A DNA stretch of 64,000 bases from Acinetobacter sp. NIPH 298. Lineage in GTDB: Bacteria; Pseudomonadota; Gammaproteobacteria; Pseudomonadales; Moraxellaceae. Below the pieces are notes generated by a model. The model was not told the origin of the DNA, made no database searches, and saw nothing but the letters and a program-made list of their open reading frames with translations. Both the position numbers and the translations under genes were made by a program. This document shows, piece by piece, positions 27,801 to 40,537 of the stretch (position 1 is its first letter; each line of letters opens with the position of its first letter). The stretch lies in NCBI RefSeq assembly GCF_000369505.1, contig NZ_KB850055.1, forward strand, positions 2,345,692 to 2,409,691, in the 5' to 3' direction.

Positions 27801-29524
27801 TAGGTACGCTCCCCTTTTCCTAACCACATGTCTTGCATCGACTGACCTGCGATCAACATTGGATAAACATGCTCAGTCCGATCGACCATGACATTAATGA
27901 ATACACATTTATCATTAATCGCCATCGCTTCAGCGAGTTTAGACTCAAGCTCATCTGCATGATCGATTTGGATACCGACATGACCATAAGCTTCCATTAA
28001 CTTAGCGAAATCAGGCAATGAATCGACATAAGAACTTGAATGACGTCCTTCGTAGTTCATATCTTGCCACTGTTTCACCATGCCTAAAGCTTGGTTATTT
28101 AAGCAAAGAATTTTTACATTCAAGCCATATTGCTTACATGTTGATAATTCTTGGATACACATCTGAATCGATGCTTCACCTGTAATACACACCACTTGCT
28201 GATCAGGGAATGCAAGCTTGGCTGCCATTGCATATGGCAAGCCAACACCCATGGTACCTAAGCCACCAGAGTTGATCCATTGGCGTGGGCGTTTGTATTT
28301 ATAGTAGTTTGCACCAAACATTTGATGCTGACCAACGTCAGAGGTAATGATCGCTTCACCATTGGTCACACGGTCCAGTGCTTCAACCACTTGTTGTGGT
28401 TTCATTTCACCATTTTTAGCCGCTTCATAACGCAAACCATGCACTTTACGCCACTCATTAATTTGAGACCACCATGCTGCAATCGCTTCAGGGTTTGGCT
28501 TAGAAACATTCATCTGCTTGAGTTGTGCCAACATTTCTTGCAGCACAGGCTCTACTGCACCCACAATCGGGATGTGCGCCATAATGGTTTTTGAAATGGT
28601 TGCTGGATCGACATCAATGTGAATGACTTTAGCATTGAGACAGAATTTAGCAGGGTTATTGGTAACACGGTCATCGAAACGCGCACCAATCGCTAAAATG
28701 ACATCTGCATTGTGCATCGCCATATTGGCTTCATAGGTTCCATGCATCCCCAACATACCCACAAATTGTGGATCATTTCCAGGGAAAGCACCTAAGCCCA
28801 TCAAAGTATTGGTAACTGGATAGCCCAATAAATGTGCAAGTTCAGTCAACAACCCAGACGCATTACCTTGAACAACACCACCACCTGTATAGATCATTGG
28901 GCGTTTCGCGGTAATCAGCTCATCAATTGCTTTACGAATCTGACCTGAGTGACCACGTGATGGCGGTTGATAAGAACGCATCTTCACTTTTTCAGGATAT
29001 TCGTAGGCAAATTTATCTGCTGGATTGGTTGCATCTTTAGGAATATCGACCACAACTGGACCCGGACGGCCAGAAGATGCGATATAAAATGCTTTTTTAA
29101 TAATGGCAGGAATTTCGCTGGCATGACGCACTTGGAAACTGTGTTTTACGATTGGGCGAGAAATCCCAACCATATCTGTTTCCTGAAAGGCATCTTCACC
29201 AATTAAATGACTCGCAACCTGACCAGACAAAATCACCATTGGGATTGAGTCCATATACGCAGTTGCGATTGGAGTTACAGTATTTGTTGCACCTGGACCA
29301 GAAGTAACAAGAACAACACCTGTTTTCCCTGTTACACGTGAATAAGCATCTGCCATATGACCAGCAGCTTGCTCATGACGTACAAGGTAATGATTGATTT
29401 TGTCTTGTTGAAAAAGCGCGTCATAAATATGTAAAACTGCGCCGCCTGGATAACCAAAAACATGCTCTACGCCTTCGTCCGCGAGGGCACGAACGAGCAT
29501 TTCACCACCAGATAAAAGTTCCAA
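27800..29524 (-). CDS. ilvI: Acetolactate synthase large (catalytic) subunit
   Basis: A thiamine-diphosphate enzyme that condenses pyruvate with pyruvate or 2-ketobutyrate, the first common step of branched-chain amino acid synthesis. The 574-residue protein has the N-terminal [14 protein letters not shown] and the catalytic Glu segment ([18 protein letters not shown]), [12 protein letters not shown], the central FAD/DHS-like domain, and a C-terminal cofactor-binding region ([22 protein letters not shown]). The usual cofactor-site Asp of GDGS/GDAS reads GEAS here. It starts at TTG 29524 with AGGGTGA at 7-base spacing; an ATG eight codons further in has a weaker site. A palindromic leader hairpin lies just upstream. 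Confidence 0.95.
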   Translation of the reverse strand: MELLSGGEMLVRALADEGVEHVFGYPGGAVLHIYDALFQQDKINHYLVRHEQAAGHMADAYSRVTGKTGVVLVTSGPGATNTVTPIATAYMDSIPMVILSGQVASHLIGEDAFQETDMVGISRPIVKHSFQVRHASEIPAIIKKAFYIASSGRPGPVVVDIPKDATNPADKFAYEYPEKVKMRSYQPPSRGHSGQIRKAIDELITAKRPMIYTGGGVVQGNASGLLTELAHLLGYPVTNTLMGLGAFPGNDPQFVGMLGMHGTYEANMAMHNADVILAIGARFDDRVTNNPAKFCLNAKVIHIDVDPATISKTIMAHIPIVGAVEPVLQEMLAQLKQMNVSKPNPEAIAAWWSQINEWRKVHGLRYEAAKNGEMKPQQVVEALDRVTNGEAIITSDVGQHQMFGANYYKYKRPRQWINSGGLGTMGVGLPYAMAAKLAFPDQQVVCITGEASIQMCIQELSTCKQYGLNVKILCLNNQALGMVKQWQDMNYEGRHSSSYVDSLPDFAKLMEAYGHVGIQIDHADELESKLAEAMAINDKCVFINVMVDRTEHVYPMLIAGQSMQDMWLGKGERT

Positions 29525-29543
29525 CGTGATTCACCCTATGTTT

Positions 29544-29572
29544 ACACAATTTATGGGAGGCATAAATTGTGT
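29544..29572 (-). promoter_or_regulatory. Leader hairpin upstream of ilvI
   Basis: A perfect 12-bp inverted repeat (29544-29555 with 29561-29572). Its 5-base loop reads CCTCC in the ilvI mRNA sense. It ends 20 bases before the TTG start, next to the AGGGTGA ribosome site. It could be a translational control hairpin or a protein-binding dyad. No branched-chain-rich leader peptide was found upstream. Confidence 0.55.
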
Positions 29573-29610
29573 TTCATTCATTAACTTATGCACTTTTTGT
29601 ATGTGTGCGT

Positions 29611-29639
29611 ATTCTACTCGTTTTTGCTGCAATAGGAAA
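29611..29639 (-). promoter_or_regulatory. Possible ilvI promoter
   Basis: Read on the minus strand: TTTCCT, 17 bases, TAGAAT. The -10 is good (5/6) and the -35 weak (3/6). It lies upstream of the leader hairpin, which would therefore be transcribed. Confidence 0.3.
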
Positions 29640-30030
29640 AATTTTCTGACTCATCAGCCGTATAAGCTGTTATTACATCTCGAATCAAAACATGTTGGGA
29701 TAAACATATTTCAAAAAATCATTCTCTCGGCTAGAAAGAATGTCCATTGCAAGCCATGACATTTATTCGAAGGGTGATCAAATAAACGCATATAAAACTA
29801 AAGCAAGCATTTTTGTAGCTTTCTTAAACAAAGTCAAGAATAAAGCAACAGTTTTTATATAATATTTTTTGGCTGCTGTTTTTTTAAACAGCGCAGTTAT
29901 AAAAATAACTGCATATTCAAATGAGTTTTATTTCAATTATTGTACTTTTGGTATTTATAATTTCCAGTTAAAGTATTTATTTTAAATATTAAACAACTGA
30001 TCGGATCAAATGATCTTGGGGAAAATCACA
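29640..30030. other. AT-rich divergent intergenic region
   Basis: About 390 bases between the ilvI promoter region and the DUF4124 gene, with long A/T runs around 29860-29970. It should hold the promoter of the plus-strand gene. No gene was recognised. Confidence 0.4.
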
Positions 30031-30381
30031 ATGCAATCATCTCATTTAAAAACAATTACATCCATAATCTTAACTAGTTTGTTCATGTTCTGTTCTGGCC
30101 AAATATATGCTCAACAATATTATAAATGGATCGATACGAATGGTTCGACGCATTACACCACTACTCCACCACCTAAAGGAGCAAAACGCTTAGATAAAAT
30201 TTCAACTTATGGTTCAAATAACAATCAAAGCAGTCCCAATGCTTCTTCACAAAATCAGCAAACTACACCTCAACACAACACCTCATCGAATACAAATCAG
30301 CTTCAACAAGAAAATATGCATGGAGATGAAACACCCCAACCACAAAATATAGGAATAGCAGCAGCACCAGTAGAACAATAA
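30031..30381 (+). CDS. DUF4124 domain-containing secreted protein
   Basis: A 116-residue exported protein. The signal peptide (about residues 1-28) ends near SGQIYAQ. A short DUF4124-like domain follows at once, YYKWIDTNGSTHYTTTPPPKGAKRL, with the typical Tyr/Trp and 'YTTTPPP' pattern. The rest is a low-complexity Gln/Asn/Ser/Thr/Pro tail. Function is unknown; such proteins are periplasmic or envelope-associated. The ATG at 30031 follows GGGGA; an earlier in-frame ATG lacks a ribosome site. A hairpin follows the gene. Confidence 0.75.
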   Translation: MQSSHLKTITSIILTSLFMFCSGQIYAQQYYKWIDTNGSTHYTTTPPPKGAKRLDKISTYGSNNNQSSPNASSQNQQTTPQHNTSSNTNQLQQENMHGDETPQPQNIGIAAAPVEQ

Positions 30382-30394
30382 CTTAAAAGTTTAG

Positions 30395-30417
30395 GGAGAG
30401 TGTCCAAGACATTCTCC
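30395..30417 (+). terminator. Hairpin after the DUF4124 gene
   Basis: A 10-bp stem with one G-U pair (30395-30404 with 30408-30417) and a 3-base loop, 14 bases after the stop codon. The T-run is weak, so termination efficiency is uncertain. Confidence 0.45.
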
Positions 30418-30446
30418 TCACTTATATCCAATAAAAACACTGCTAA

Positions 30447-33149
<2,703 letters not shown>

Positions 33150-33155
33150 ACTGTA

Positions 33156-33176
33156 AGGGCGTATTATATACGCCCT
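33156..33176 (+). other. Hairpin in the leuS-lptE gap
   Basis: A 9-bp perfect stem (33156-33164 with 33168-33176) around TAT, 6 bases after the leuS stop. No T-run follows, so it may modulate rather than end transcription into lptE. Confidence 0.5.
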
Positions 33177-33197
33177 CATTGTCTATGAGGAATGGAT

Positions 33198-33707
33198 ATG
33201 CACTTAGCACAACGTTTAGCTGCGATTGTTTTAACCTTAGGTCTAAGTGCAGGCTTAGTCGGCTGTGGCTTTCACTTAAAAGGCAATAATCCAGCGGCAA
33301 CACCACTGGTCTATAACAAACTGACTTTAGTTTTGCCTGACTATACTGATGAGCTGGAAAACCGACTGAGTATTTATCTCAGTGCAACAGGCGTACAACT
33401 GAGCAATTCAAATGATGCTTATGTACTGCGCATTTTGGATTACACCCCTCGCCGCCAATTACTGAATGGTAAATTGACTGAGGTTCTGCTTCGTTTGACA
33501 GTGACTTTTCAAATTGAAGACCGTCAAGGCAATAAAATTACTGAACCGCGTACTTTAACTGCATCACGCACTTACCAATACGATGTCGCAACAGTCAACA
33601 CGGATAATCAACAAGAAGCTTATCTGAATCGTATTGTGATTGATGATGTAGCTCAGCAAGTGACGCGTCAGATCGCAGCAAATCGCCTACCTAAAGCTCA
33701 ATCATAA
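33198..33707 (+). CDS. lptE: LPS-assembly lipoprotein LptE
   Basis: LptE is the outer membrane lipoprotein that plugs the LptD barrel and helps place lipopolysaccharide in the outer leaflet. The 169-residue protein has a signal peptide ending in LVGC, followed by GFHLKG, the hallmark of the family. The later sequence has YTPRRQLLNGKLTEVLLRL, TASRTYQYD, and a C-terminal amphipathic helix (DDVAQQVTRQIA). The ATG at 33198 sits 7 bases after GAGGA; the ATG at 33192 is too close to that site. It lies between leuS and holA, the usual proteobacterial order. Confidence 0.93.
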   Translation: MHLAQRLAAIVLTLGLSAGLVGCGFHLKGNNPAATPLVYNKLTLVLPDYTDELENRLSIYLSATGVQLSNSNDAYVLRILDYTPRRQLLNGKLTEVLLRLTVTFQIEDRQGNKITEPRTLTASRTYQYDVATVNTDNQQEAYLNRIVIDDVAQQVTRQIAANRLPKAQS

Positions 33708-33716
33708 TCTGTATCT

Positions 33717-34712
33717 ATGAAACTAGATTATGTTCAAGCGTTAAAAAGGGTTAAAGAAGCTCGCGGTGCATGGATCATTCATGGTCAAGAGCCTCTACTC
33801 GAGCAGAATCTGCTCGACACCTTTCGTAAGAGCTGGCAGCAACAAGAAGTTGAACGCCAGCGTTATGATATTAGCAGTGTCAATGATTGGAAAAATGTCT
33901 TTAATGCCCTGAATAGTTTGTCATTATTTTCTCAACAACTGGCAATCGAAGTTCATGGCAATATCAAACCCGATGCCAGCGCTTTAAAACAACTCAAAAG
34001 TTATATTCAACACAATGAACATAATTTATTGCTGATTGTTTTACCAAAACAAGACAGTGGCAATCTCAAATCTGCATTTTTCCAAGTGGTCGAAGCCAAT
34101 GGTGTGGTCGTGTCACTCACTGCCACCTATCCTCAAGACCGACAACGTATTTTAAATATTGAAGCAGAAAAACTCGGTATTCAGTTAGATCAAGCAGCAT
34201 GGCAATGGCTAATGCAGCATCATGAACATAACTTATTGGCTGCTAAAAATAGCTTGATGCGTGTTGCGGACACCTTCCCTGATATCCAACACATTCAGAC
34301 CGAACAATTGTATGCCTGTTTGCAGGATCAGTCGCGTTATACCACTTATGATTTAAGCGATGCCTTACTGGCGGGAAACTTAGCGCAATCCGTTAAAATT
34401 TATCAATACCTCATTGCAGCAGGTGAGCCTGATAGTCTGATTTTATGGACGCTGAGCAAGGAAATGCGTTTATTGATGCAACTGTTTGAACAACCACAAA
34501 ACGCCTTGCAACTGGGTATTTGGAAAACCAAAGTATCAAACTATCAACAGGCGCTACGTCGTCTAAATCCGCAGCAGTTTCTCACATGGCCTGATTTATT
34601 ATTGCAAATAGATGCTGCCATCAAAGGCATGTCCAAACAGAACAGCAATCATTTAATGTTGCAAGCGATTAGCAAACTTTGTGGCACAACTTTATTTACC
34701 CAATCTTCGTAA
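33717..34712 (+). CDS. holA: DNA polymerase III delta subunit
   Basis: HolA is the clamp-loader subunit that opens the beta sliding clamp. The 331-residue protein is of family length. Segments include AWIIHGQEPLLEQNLLDTFRKSW near the N-terminus, a Rossmann/AAA+-like region (LFSQQLAIEVHG, LLLIVLPKQDSGNLKSAFF), and the helical C-terminal collar domain (SDALLAGNLAQSVKIYQYLIAAGEPDSLILWTL). It follows lptE by 9 bases and is probably co-transcribed. Confidence 0.94.
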   Translation: MKLDYVQALKRVKEARGAWIIHGQEPLLEQNLLDTFRKSWQQQEVERQRYDISSVNDWKNVFNALNSLSLFSQQLAIEVHGNIKPDASALKQLKSYIQHNEHNLLLIVLPKQDSGNLKSAFFQVVEANGVVVSLTATYPQDRQRILNIEAEKLGIQLDQAAWQWLMQHHEHNLLAAKNSLMRVADTFPDIQHIQTEQLYACLQDQSRYTTYDLSDALLAGNLAQSVKIYQYLIAAGEPDSLILWTLSKEMRLLMQLFEQPQNALQLGIWKTKVSNYQQALRRLNPQQFLTWPDLLLQIDAAIKGMSKQNSNHLMLQAISKLCGTTLFTQSS

Positions 34713-34839
34713 ACCGATACAAAGCGCTAGATCAAATAAGAAAATAGAGAATTATTCTCATTATAGATTAAAAATATTCACGCTTTATCCTTATTTCACT
34801 TTTATACTAAACAAAATTTTTTAATTACGCGCTTGTACC

Positions 34840-36162
34840 ATGCCAAAAATGATTTCTAAAAAAGTTAGACCTGTAAAAACAATCATCATTGTGGTCAGCA
34901 TTCTGGTGATCGCCCTACTCAGTTGGCTCATGTTAAAGCCTAAAGAAACTGCACCGCAGTACATTACCGCTGAAGTGAGTCGTGGTGATATCGAAAGTTC
35001 AGTTTTAGCGACAGGCGTATTAGAAGCGACTAAGATGGTCAGTGTCGGCGCGCAAGTTTCAGGTCAAGTTAAAAGGATGTATGTGCAACTTGGTGATCAA
35101 GTTAAACAAGGACAACTGATTGCCCAAATTGATTCTGTTCGCCAAGAAAATGAATTGAAAACAGCCGAAGCTAGTATTAAAAATCAACAAGCGCAATTGG
35201 CGGTTCAACAAGCCAACCTTGCGAAAGTAGAAGCAGAATACAAACGTCAACAAACCATGTTCAGTCAAGATGCCACCTCTCGCGCAGAGCTGGAATCTGC
35301 ATTAGCGAGTTACAAAACGGCTCAAGCACAAATCGCGGCCATCAATGCGCAGATTGAACAATCACGCTTAACCCTTGCAACCACAAAAGAAGACTTGGGA
35401 TATACCCAAATCGTTGCGCCGATGGACGGTACGATTGTGGCAATTGTGACCGAAGAAGGTCAAACGGTGAATGCCAATCAAACTGCTCCCACCATTGTGA
35501 AACTTGCAACGTTAGATACCATGACGGTTAAAGCACAGATTTCTGAAGCGGATGTAATGCGCGTTGAAAAAGGTCAAACAGTTTATTTTACGACTTTGGG
35601 CAATAGTGAGAAAAAACATTACGCCAAATTACGCCAAGTCGAACCTGCACCCAATTCAATTAATACCGAAAATACCAACACCAGTTCGTCATCTACTAGC
35701 TCTGCTGTGTACTACAATGCGCTGTTTGATGTGCCAAATGAAGATGGCAAATTACGTATTGATATGACAGCGCAGGTTTATATTGTGTTGGCTGAGGCAA
35801 AAAATGTGCTCACCGTGCCAGCTTCAGCGTTACAAACAAGCAAACGTCCAAATCGAAAAGATCGTGGAACAGATAAAACCGAAACCAAAGATGCCGCAAA
35901 ATCGCAACAACCGAAACGCCTCGATTTGACGGCGGATGAACAAGCATTAATTACGCAAGGCAAAGCATCAACCAGCATGATTCGTGTGCTACAAGCAAAT
36001 GGCACCATCCAACCTCAACCTGTGTTAATTGGTCTCAATAATCGTGTCACAGCGCAAGTCATCAAAGGTCTGAAACAAGGTGATCAGGTGGTGATTGCCG
36101 ATGCATCAGATAGCTCAAATGAAGCGGCAAAACGTAGTAGTCAACGTGCGATGAGAATGTAA
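34840..36162 (+). CDS. macA: MacA-type periplasmic adaptor subunit
   Basis: A membrane-fusion protein linking an inner membrane ABC transporter to an outer membrane channel. The 440-residue protein has one N-terminal membrane helix ([19 protein letters not shown]), a biotinyl-lipoyl-like domain ([32 protein letters not shown]), a long coiled-coil hairpin (about residues 105-175), then [20 protein letters not shown] and beta-barrel and membrane-proximal domains. The region around residues 340-365 carries a Lys/Asp-rich insertion. It is followed one base later by macB, so the two are one operon. Confidence 0.9.
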   Translation: MPKMISKKVRPVKTIIIVVSILVIALLSWLMLKPKETAPQYITAEVSRGDIESSVLATGVLEATKMVSVGAQVSGQVKRMYVQLGDQVKQGQLIAQIDSVRQENELKTAEASIKNQQAQLAVQQANLAKVEAEYKRQQTMFSQDATSRAELESALASYKTAQAQIAAINAQIEQSRLTLATTKEDLGYTQIVAPMDGTIVAIVTEEGQTVNANQTAPTIVKLATLDTMTVKAQISEADVMRVEKGQTVYFTTLGNSEKKHYAKLRQVEPAPNSINTENTNTSSSSTSSAVYYNALFDVPNEDGKLRIDMTAQVYIVLAEAKNVLTVPASALQTSKRPNRKDRGTDKTETKDAAKSQQPKRLDLTADEQALITQGKASTSMIRVLQANGTIQPQPVLIGLNNRVTAQVIKGLKQGDQVVIADASDSSNEAAKRSSQRAMRM

Positions 36163-36163
36163 T

Positions 36164-38155
36164 ATGACGCAAGATCAAATACATTCATCTCAGCCTCTAC
36201 TTGAGGTCACTGACCTCACGCGTGAATTTCCTGCGGGCGAAGGAACAGTACAGATCCTCAAAGGCATTAATTTAAAGATTTATGCAGGTGAGTTGGTCGC
36301 GATCGTCGGTCAGTCGGGTTCAGGCAAATCAACCCTAATGAACATTTTAGGATGTTTGGATAAGCCGAGCGCTGGAAGTTATCTGGTGAGTGGACGAGAA
36401 ACGCGGCAGCTCGAACCTGATGAACTGGCGCAATTACGTCGAGAATATTTTGGTTTTATTTTCCAACGCTATCATTTGTTAGGTGATCTGAGTGCTTCAG
36501 GAAACGTAGAAGTTCCAGCCATTTATGCAGGTGTGGATAGTCATTTGCGTCAGCAACGTTCTGCTGAATTATTATCCGAACTTGGGCTTGAAGAACGCCT
36601 ACATCATCGACCAAGCCAGCTTTCTGGCGGACAACAACAACGTGTTTCAATTGCTCGCGCCTTGATGAACGGCGGCGATGTGATCTTGGCAGATGAGCCA
36701 ACAGGTGCATTGGATAAGAACAGTGGCGTTGAGGTGATGCGTATTTTACGTGAACTCAATGCCAAAGGTCATACCATTATTCTGGTGACCCATGATATGA
36801 ATGTCGCTAAAAATGCGACACGAATTATTGAAATCAGTGATGGTAATATTATTTCAGACCGCGCCAATACGCCTGAAAATACCGATCCTGATTTAGAGCG
36901 TCGCCCCTTGCAACGCAATCCGCAAAAGAAAACCTCCGCTTGGCGATCTTTCTTTGATCGTTTAGGTGAAGCATTCCGTATGGCATTGCTTGCAATGAAT
37001 GCCCATCGCATGCGAACTTTTTTGACCATGCTCGGCATTATCATCGGGATTGCATCTGTCGTGTCCGTTGTTGCGTTGGGGAATGGTTCACAAAAGCAGA
37101 TTTTGGAAAATATTAGCAGTCTCGGCACCAATACCATCACCGTTTATCAAGGACGGGGTTTTGGTGATACCTCCAGAGCGTCACAAGTCAAAACCCTCGT
37201 CCCTGCCGATGCAGATGCACTGGCGGAACAGCCTTATGTCGATGGCGTCAGTCCATCTGCCAACACCAGTGTGACACTACGTTTTAAAGACACCGAAGCA
37301 TCAGCAACGGTCAATGGTGTCAGTGAAGACTTTTTCTATGTTCGAGGCATGACCTTTAAATCAGGTCAGCCTTTTGACAAAGGTGGTGTCACCCAACGTG
37401 CGCAGGATGTGGTGATTGATACCAATACTGAGAAAACCTTTTTTGCGGATGGAACCAATCCCGTCGGTCAAGTGATTCTTCTGGGCAGTGTGCCGAGTCG
37501 AATTATTGGTGTGATTGATGCTCAGCAAGGTTTCATGGGCAATTCAGACAGCCTCAATGTCTATCTCCCCTACTCGACAGTTATGAGTCGCATGTTAGGT
37601 CAATCCAACGTTCGCAGCATCATCGTGCGAATTAAAGATGAATACCCAAGCAGCGCAGCTGAAAATGCCATCCTGACACTGCTTGAACAGCGTCATGGTG
37701 CACAAGACGTATTTACTCAGAACTCAGACAGTATCCGTGAAACCATCCAGCAAACCACAGCAACCATGACTTTGTTGATTTCAGCCATTGCCGTGATTTC
37801 ATTGGTGGTCGGTGGTATCGGCGTTATGAATATCATGCTGGTTTCTGTGACTGAACGTACTCAAGAAATCGGGGTACGTATGGCGGTCGGTGCTCGACAA
37901 AGCGATATTTTGCAACAATTTCTGATCGAAGCCATTCTGGTCTGCTTGTTGGGTGGCGTACTTGGAGTACTGCTCTCTTTGGGCATCGGACAAATCATTG
38001 GGCATTTCGCCAAAGGCATTATTGAAATGAGTTATTCAACCACGTCAATCGTCGCAGCCTTTGTCTGTTCAAGTCTGATTGGTATTGTTTTTGGCTTCTT
38101 ACCAGCACGAAATGCCGCCCAACTCGATCCAGTTGCCGCTTTAGCGAGAGAATAA
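36164..38155 (+). CDS. macB: MacB-type ABC transporter (fused ATPase and permease)
   Basis: MacB is a type VII ABC exporter that works as a dimer with MacA and an outer membrane channel to expel macrolides, peptides or siderophores. The 663-residue protein has an N-terminal ATPase with Walker [10 protein letters not shown], a FQRYHLLG Q-loop, signature [15 protein letters not shown] and Walker [13 protein letters not shown]. The first membrane helix is near residue 285 ([22 protein letters not shown]). A periplasmic MacB_PCD domain follows, then three C-terminal helices. All ATPase motifs are intact. It starts one base after the macA stop codon. Confidence 0.95.
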   Translation: MTQDQIHSSQPLLEVTDLTREFPAGEGTVQILKGINLKIYAGELVAIVGQSGSGKSTLMNILGCLDKPSAGSYLVSGRETRQLEPDELAQLRREYFGFIFQRYHLLGDLSASGNVEVPAIYAGVDSHLRQQRSAELLSELGLEERLHHRPSQLSGGQQQRVSIARALMNGGDVILADEPTGALDKNSGVEVMRILRELNAKGHTIILVTHDMNVAKNATRIIEISDGNIISDRANTPENTDPDLERRPLQRNPQKKTSAWRSFFDRLGEAFRMALLAMNAHRMRTFLTMLGIIIGIASVVSVVALGNGSQKQILENISSLGTNTITVYQGRGFGDTSRASQVKTLVPADADALAEQPYVDGVSPSANTSVTLRFKDTEASATVNGVSEDFFYVRGMTFKSGQPFDKGGVTQRAQDVVIDTNTEKTFFADGTNPVGQVILLGSVPSRIIGVIDAQQGFMGNSDSLNVYLPYSTVMSRMLGQSNVRSIIVRIKDEYPSSAAENAILTLLEQRHGAQDVFTQNSDSIRETIQQTTATMTLLISAIAVISLVVGGIGVMNIMLVSVTERTQEIGVRMAVGARQSDILQQFLIEAILVCLLGGVLGVLLSLGIGQIIGHFAKGIIEMSYSTTSIVAAFVCSSLIGIVFGFLPARNAAQLDPVAALARE

Positions 38156-38164
38156 TAGCGAAAA

Positions 38165-38284
38165 AATCTATCCCAGAAATATGATACACGTGAACGTCAT
38201 CCGCAACCTGCGTGGTATCAACAGAATACTGTTTCTGCGATAGATTAAGATAATTGAAAAAATATGACAGGTTTTGCGGATGAC
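38165..38284 (+). other. Highly structured spacer, pseudoknot-capable
   Basis: Several inverted repeats interlock. A (38165-38179) pairs with A' (38232-38246), 14 of 15. C (38182-38190) pairs with C' (38211-38220), one bulge. Segment B (38196-38210), in the loop of C-C', is complementary to B' (38268-38284). This is the geometry of a hairpin whose apical loop pairs with downstream sequence. It starts 10 bases after the macB stop, before the outer membrane factor gene. It may be a degenerate mobile repeat or a structured RNA. Confidence 0.55.
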
Positions 38285-38294
38285 TATGCCTTTG

Positions 38295-38320
38295 CTTACT
38301 TTGGGCGAAACCAAAGTAAG
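38295..38320 (+). other. 10-bp hairpin before the outer membrane factor gene
   Basis: CTTACTTTGG (38295-38304) and its exact complement (38311-38320) around GCGAAA, 11 bases after the interlocked repeats and 75 bases before the outer membrane factor ATG. There is no T-run. Confidence 0.55.
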
Positions 38321-38395
38321 TCTAGCTGAAAGCTTATCCTAAAGTTGGATGAGAACTCGGTAAGACACCGTTACAGCCTTATTAAGGATACAAAA

Positions 38396-39772
38396 ATGAA
38401 GAAGCTTAGCCTTGCTTTATGCTTGAGTACAACACTTGTAGGTTGTACCGCTATCGTCAAAACCCCTTATAACGCACCCGCTATACAAGTACCACAACAG
38501 TTCCAATACGATGCCCAAAAAAATCAAAATGTGAATCTGACCGATCAATGGTGGACACTGTTTAATGATGCCCAGCTCAACCAACTGGTTGATCAGGTTT
38601 TGGCTAAAAACAGTGATCTTATCGTTGCAGGCATCACCTTAAAACAAGCCCGTTTACAAGCTGGATTGGCAGAAAATAGACAAGGACTGCGTACCAGTTC
38701 CAGTGTATCTACAGGTCATAATTATGACCTACGCTCAGGTAATGGCAGTGATCGCGGCCTATCAACCAGTTTGGGTGTGAGCTATGAGTTAGATTTATTT
38801 GGAAAATTGGCAAATCAAACTGAAGCCAGTCGTTGGGAGGCGCAAGCTAGTGAACAAGACTTACAGGCTACGGCGCAAAGTCTGGTCGCAACAACAGCAA
38901 AACTCTACTGGCAACTTGGCTATCTGAATGAACGCTATCAAACAGTTCAACAAAACTTAGCTTCCACGCAGAAAATCTACACTTTGGTACAATCACAATA
39001 TAAAGCAGGTGCGGTATCAGGTCTGGATTTGACCCAAGCGGAACAATCGGTACAAAGCCAAAAAGCCAGTCTCAGCCAAATTGAACAACAACGTGTAGAA
39101 GCACGTACAGCGATTGCGGTACTGCTGCATCAGCCTGTACAACAACTGAATATACAAGAGCCAGTGCAATTACCACGCAATGCTTTGCCTAATATCGGGG
39201 TAGGTTTGCCTGCGGAAATCTTATCTCGTCGTCCAGATTTGCAAGCTTCGGAATTACGTTTACGAAAAACCCTTGCCAATAAAGATGCGACCAAAGCGAG
39301 TTATTATCCATCGATCAATTTGACGGGTAATTTAGGTGCTTCAAGCACTTCATTGACTCAACTGCTACAAAATCCAGCGTTAACTTTGGGTGCAAGTTTA
39401 AGCCTACCTTTCCTTCAATATAATGATATGAAGAAAGATATTGCCATTAGTGATCTTGAATATGAAAAAGCCATTACTCAATATCGTCAAGGTCTGTATC
39501 AAGCCTTTGCCGATGTCGAAAATGCTTTATCCAACCGAACCCAGTTAGATCAACAGGTGCAATTGCAACAACGCAATGTAGAACTGGCGGAAAAAACTGA
39601 ACGACTAACCGAAGTACGATATCGTAATGGTGCAATTGCCTTGAAAAACTTACTCGATGCGCAAGCAACCACCCGTAACGCACGACTTAGTTTGGTTGAA
39701 ACCAAGCAAAATCAATACAATGCCTATGTCACTTTAATGCAGGCATTGGGTGGAAGCCCGATCAAACAATAG
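38396..39772 (+). CDS. Outer membrane efflux lipoprotein (NodT/OprM family)
   Basis: The outer membrane channel for the neighbouring MacAB pump. The 458-residue lipoprotein has a signal peptide with lipobox LVGC, the family's DQWWTLFNDAQLNQLVDQVLAKNSDL segment, and two TolC-type repeats. Each has long helices, beta strands (SYELDLFGKL in the first, SLSLPFLQYNDMKK in the second) and a VGLPAEILSRRPDLQASE motif between them, typical of OprM-like channels. It ends with ARLSLVETKQNQYNAYVTLMQALGG. The ATG at 38396 follows AAGGA. Confidence 0.92.
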   Translation: MKKLSLALCLSTTLVGCTAIVKTPYNAPAIQVPQQFQYDAQKNQNVNLTDQWWTLFNDAQLNQLVDQVLAKNSDLIVAGITLKQARLQAGLAENRQGLRTSSSVSTGHNYDLRSGNGSDRGLSTSLGVSYELDLFGKLANQTEASRWEAQASEQDLQATAQSLVATTAKLYWQLGYLNERYQTVQQNLASTQKIYTLVQSQYKAGAVSGLDLTQAEQSVQSQKASLSQIEQQRVEARTAIAVLLHQPVQQLNIQEPVQLPRNALPNIGVGLPAEILSRRPDLQASELRLRKTLANKDATKASYYPSINLTGNLGASSTSLTQLLQNPALTLGASLSLPFLQYNDMKKDIAISDLEYEKAITQYRQGLYQAFADVENALSNRTQLDQQVQLQQRNVELAEKTERLTEVRYRNGAIALKNLLDAQATTRNARLSLVETKQNQYNAYVTLMQALGGSPIKQ

Positions 39773-39790
39773 TCTATCTAGGCTATTGTT
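39765..39790. terminator. Terminator between convergent genes
   Basis: AACAATAG (39765-39772) pairs with CTATTGTT (39783-39790), then TT and an AT-rich stretch. It overlaps the ends of the outer membrane factor gene and the minus-strand lipoprotein gene. Confidence 0.5.
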
Positions 39791-40208
39791 TTAATTCTGC
39801 TTGATCATTTACATTTGTATGAATCAACTGAGAGGATTTCACTTTATCATGGGCATCAAATACAACCTCATATGAGAGTTTTTGACCATTAAAGTAGATC
39901 TCAGTTGGTGAACCAATAATTTCCCATAGACCAATCGTGGCAATATCCGCAGTGGTATGCCACATTGTGCGGCTGATTCGTGCTGCTTTTGAATAACCCT
40001 GCTGGAAGGTATAAATTTCTTTTCGTTCACCATTGAGTGTTTCTGATACCACAGGAGCACCAAGTTCAGAAATCACGTGATTACGATGTTTTCCGACCTC
40101 TAAAACGGTCAAATTCTTTTTATGAGGTTGGTTACTTGCCATAACCGCTGCACAACCTTGTAGCGATAGTAGCATCGCTAAGCCCAATACAATGATAATT
40201 TTCTTCAC
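39783..40208 (-). CDS. Small lipoprotein, SmpA/OmlA-like fold suspected
   Basis: A 141-residue lipoprotein: the signal peptide ends in the lipobox LQGC. The early part (LEVGKHRNHVISELGAPVVSETLNGERKEIYTFQQG) follows the pattern of SmpA/OmlA (BamE-like) domains, where a helix and a GxP turn precede a strand ending in Tyr. A membrane-associated glycine-rich middle (WHTTADIATIGLWEIIGSPTEIYF) and a charged C-terminus follow. Function is unknown, but it could be an envelope component. It lies convergent with the outer membrane factor gene. Confidence 0.7.
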   Translation of the reverse strand: MKKIIIVLGLAMLLSLQGCAAVMASNQPHKKNLTVLEVGKHRNHVISELGAPVVSETLNGERKEIYTFQQGYSKAARISRTMWHTTADIATIGLWEIIGSPTEIYFNGQKLSYEVVFDAHDKVKSSQLIHTNVNDQAELKQ

Positions 40209-40537
40209 GTTATGCTGACCTTCCCCGAAGCGATAAAAATAATATGTTTATCGATACTTTATTTAAAATTTTCGATTAAACAAAAAACCAGCATTAATTA
40301 TCATATAAAGTATGAGGTGACAAATGATTAATTATACTTATTGATATATTTTCAATAGATCGCTCATTGCTGAATTAAATATAAAATCAAAACTTATGAA
40401 ATGATGTTGTTCATAGCTTTTGTGTTGACGTAAATATTGCTGTTTTATATGCTGAGCGAAATAAATCTAAGTTGGATCAAAAGTCTAATTTTTATACATA
40501 GTATAAGTTTAGCTATGCATTTATGGAGAAAAATAAA
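40209..40537. other. AT-rich intergenic region
   Basis: 329 bases between the divergent lipoprotein gene and the orphan gene at 40538. It contains the promoter listed at 40425. The rest is AT-rich without visible structure. Confidence 0.4.
40425..40453 (+). promoter_or_regulatory. Possible promoter of the orphan gene at 40538
   Basis: TTGACG (40425-40430), 17 bases, TATGCT (40448-40453). The -35 is 5/6 and the -10 is 4/6. It lies 84 bases before the ATG at 40538. Confidence 0.5.

Noticed and set aside
29526..29759. A plus-strand frame upstream of ilvI as a leader peptide
   Set aside because: It is on the strand opposite to ilvI and has no run of Leu, Val or Ile codons, so it cannot act as an attenuator.
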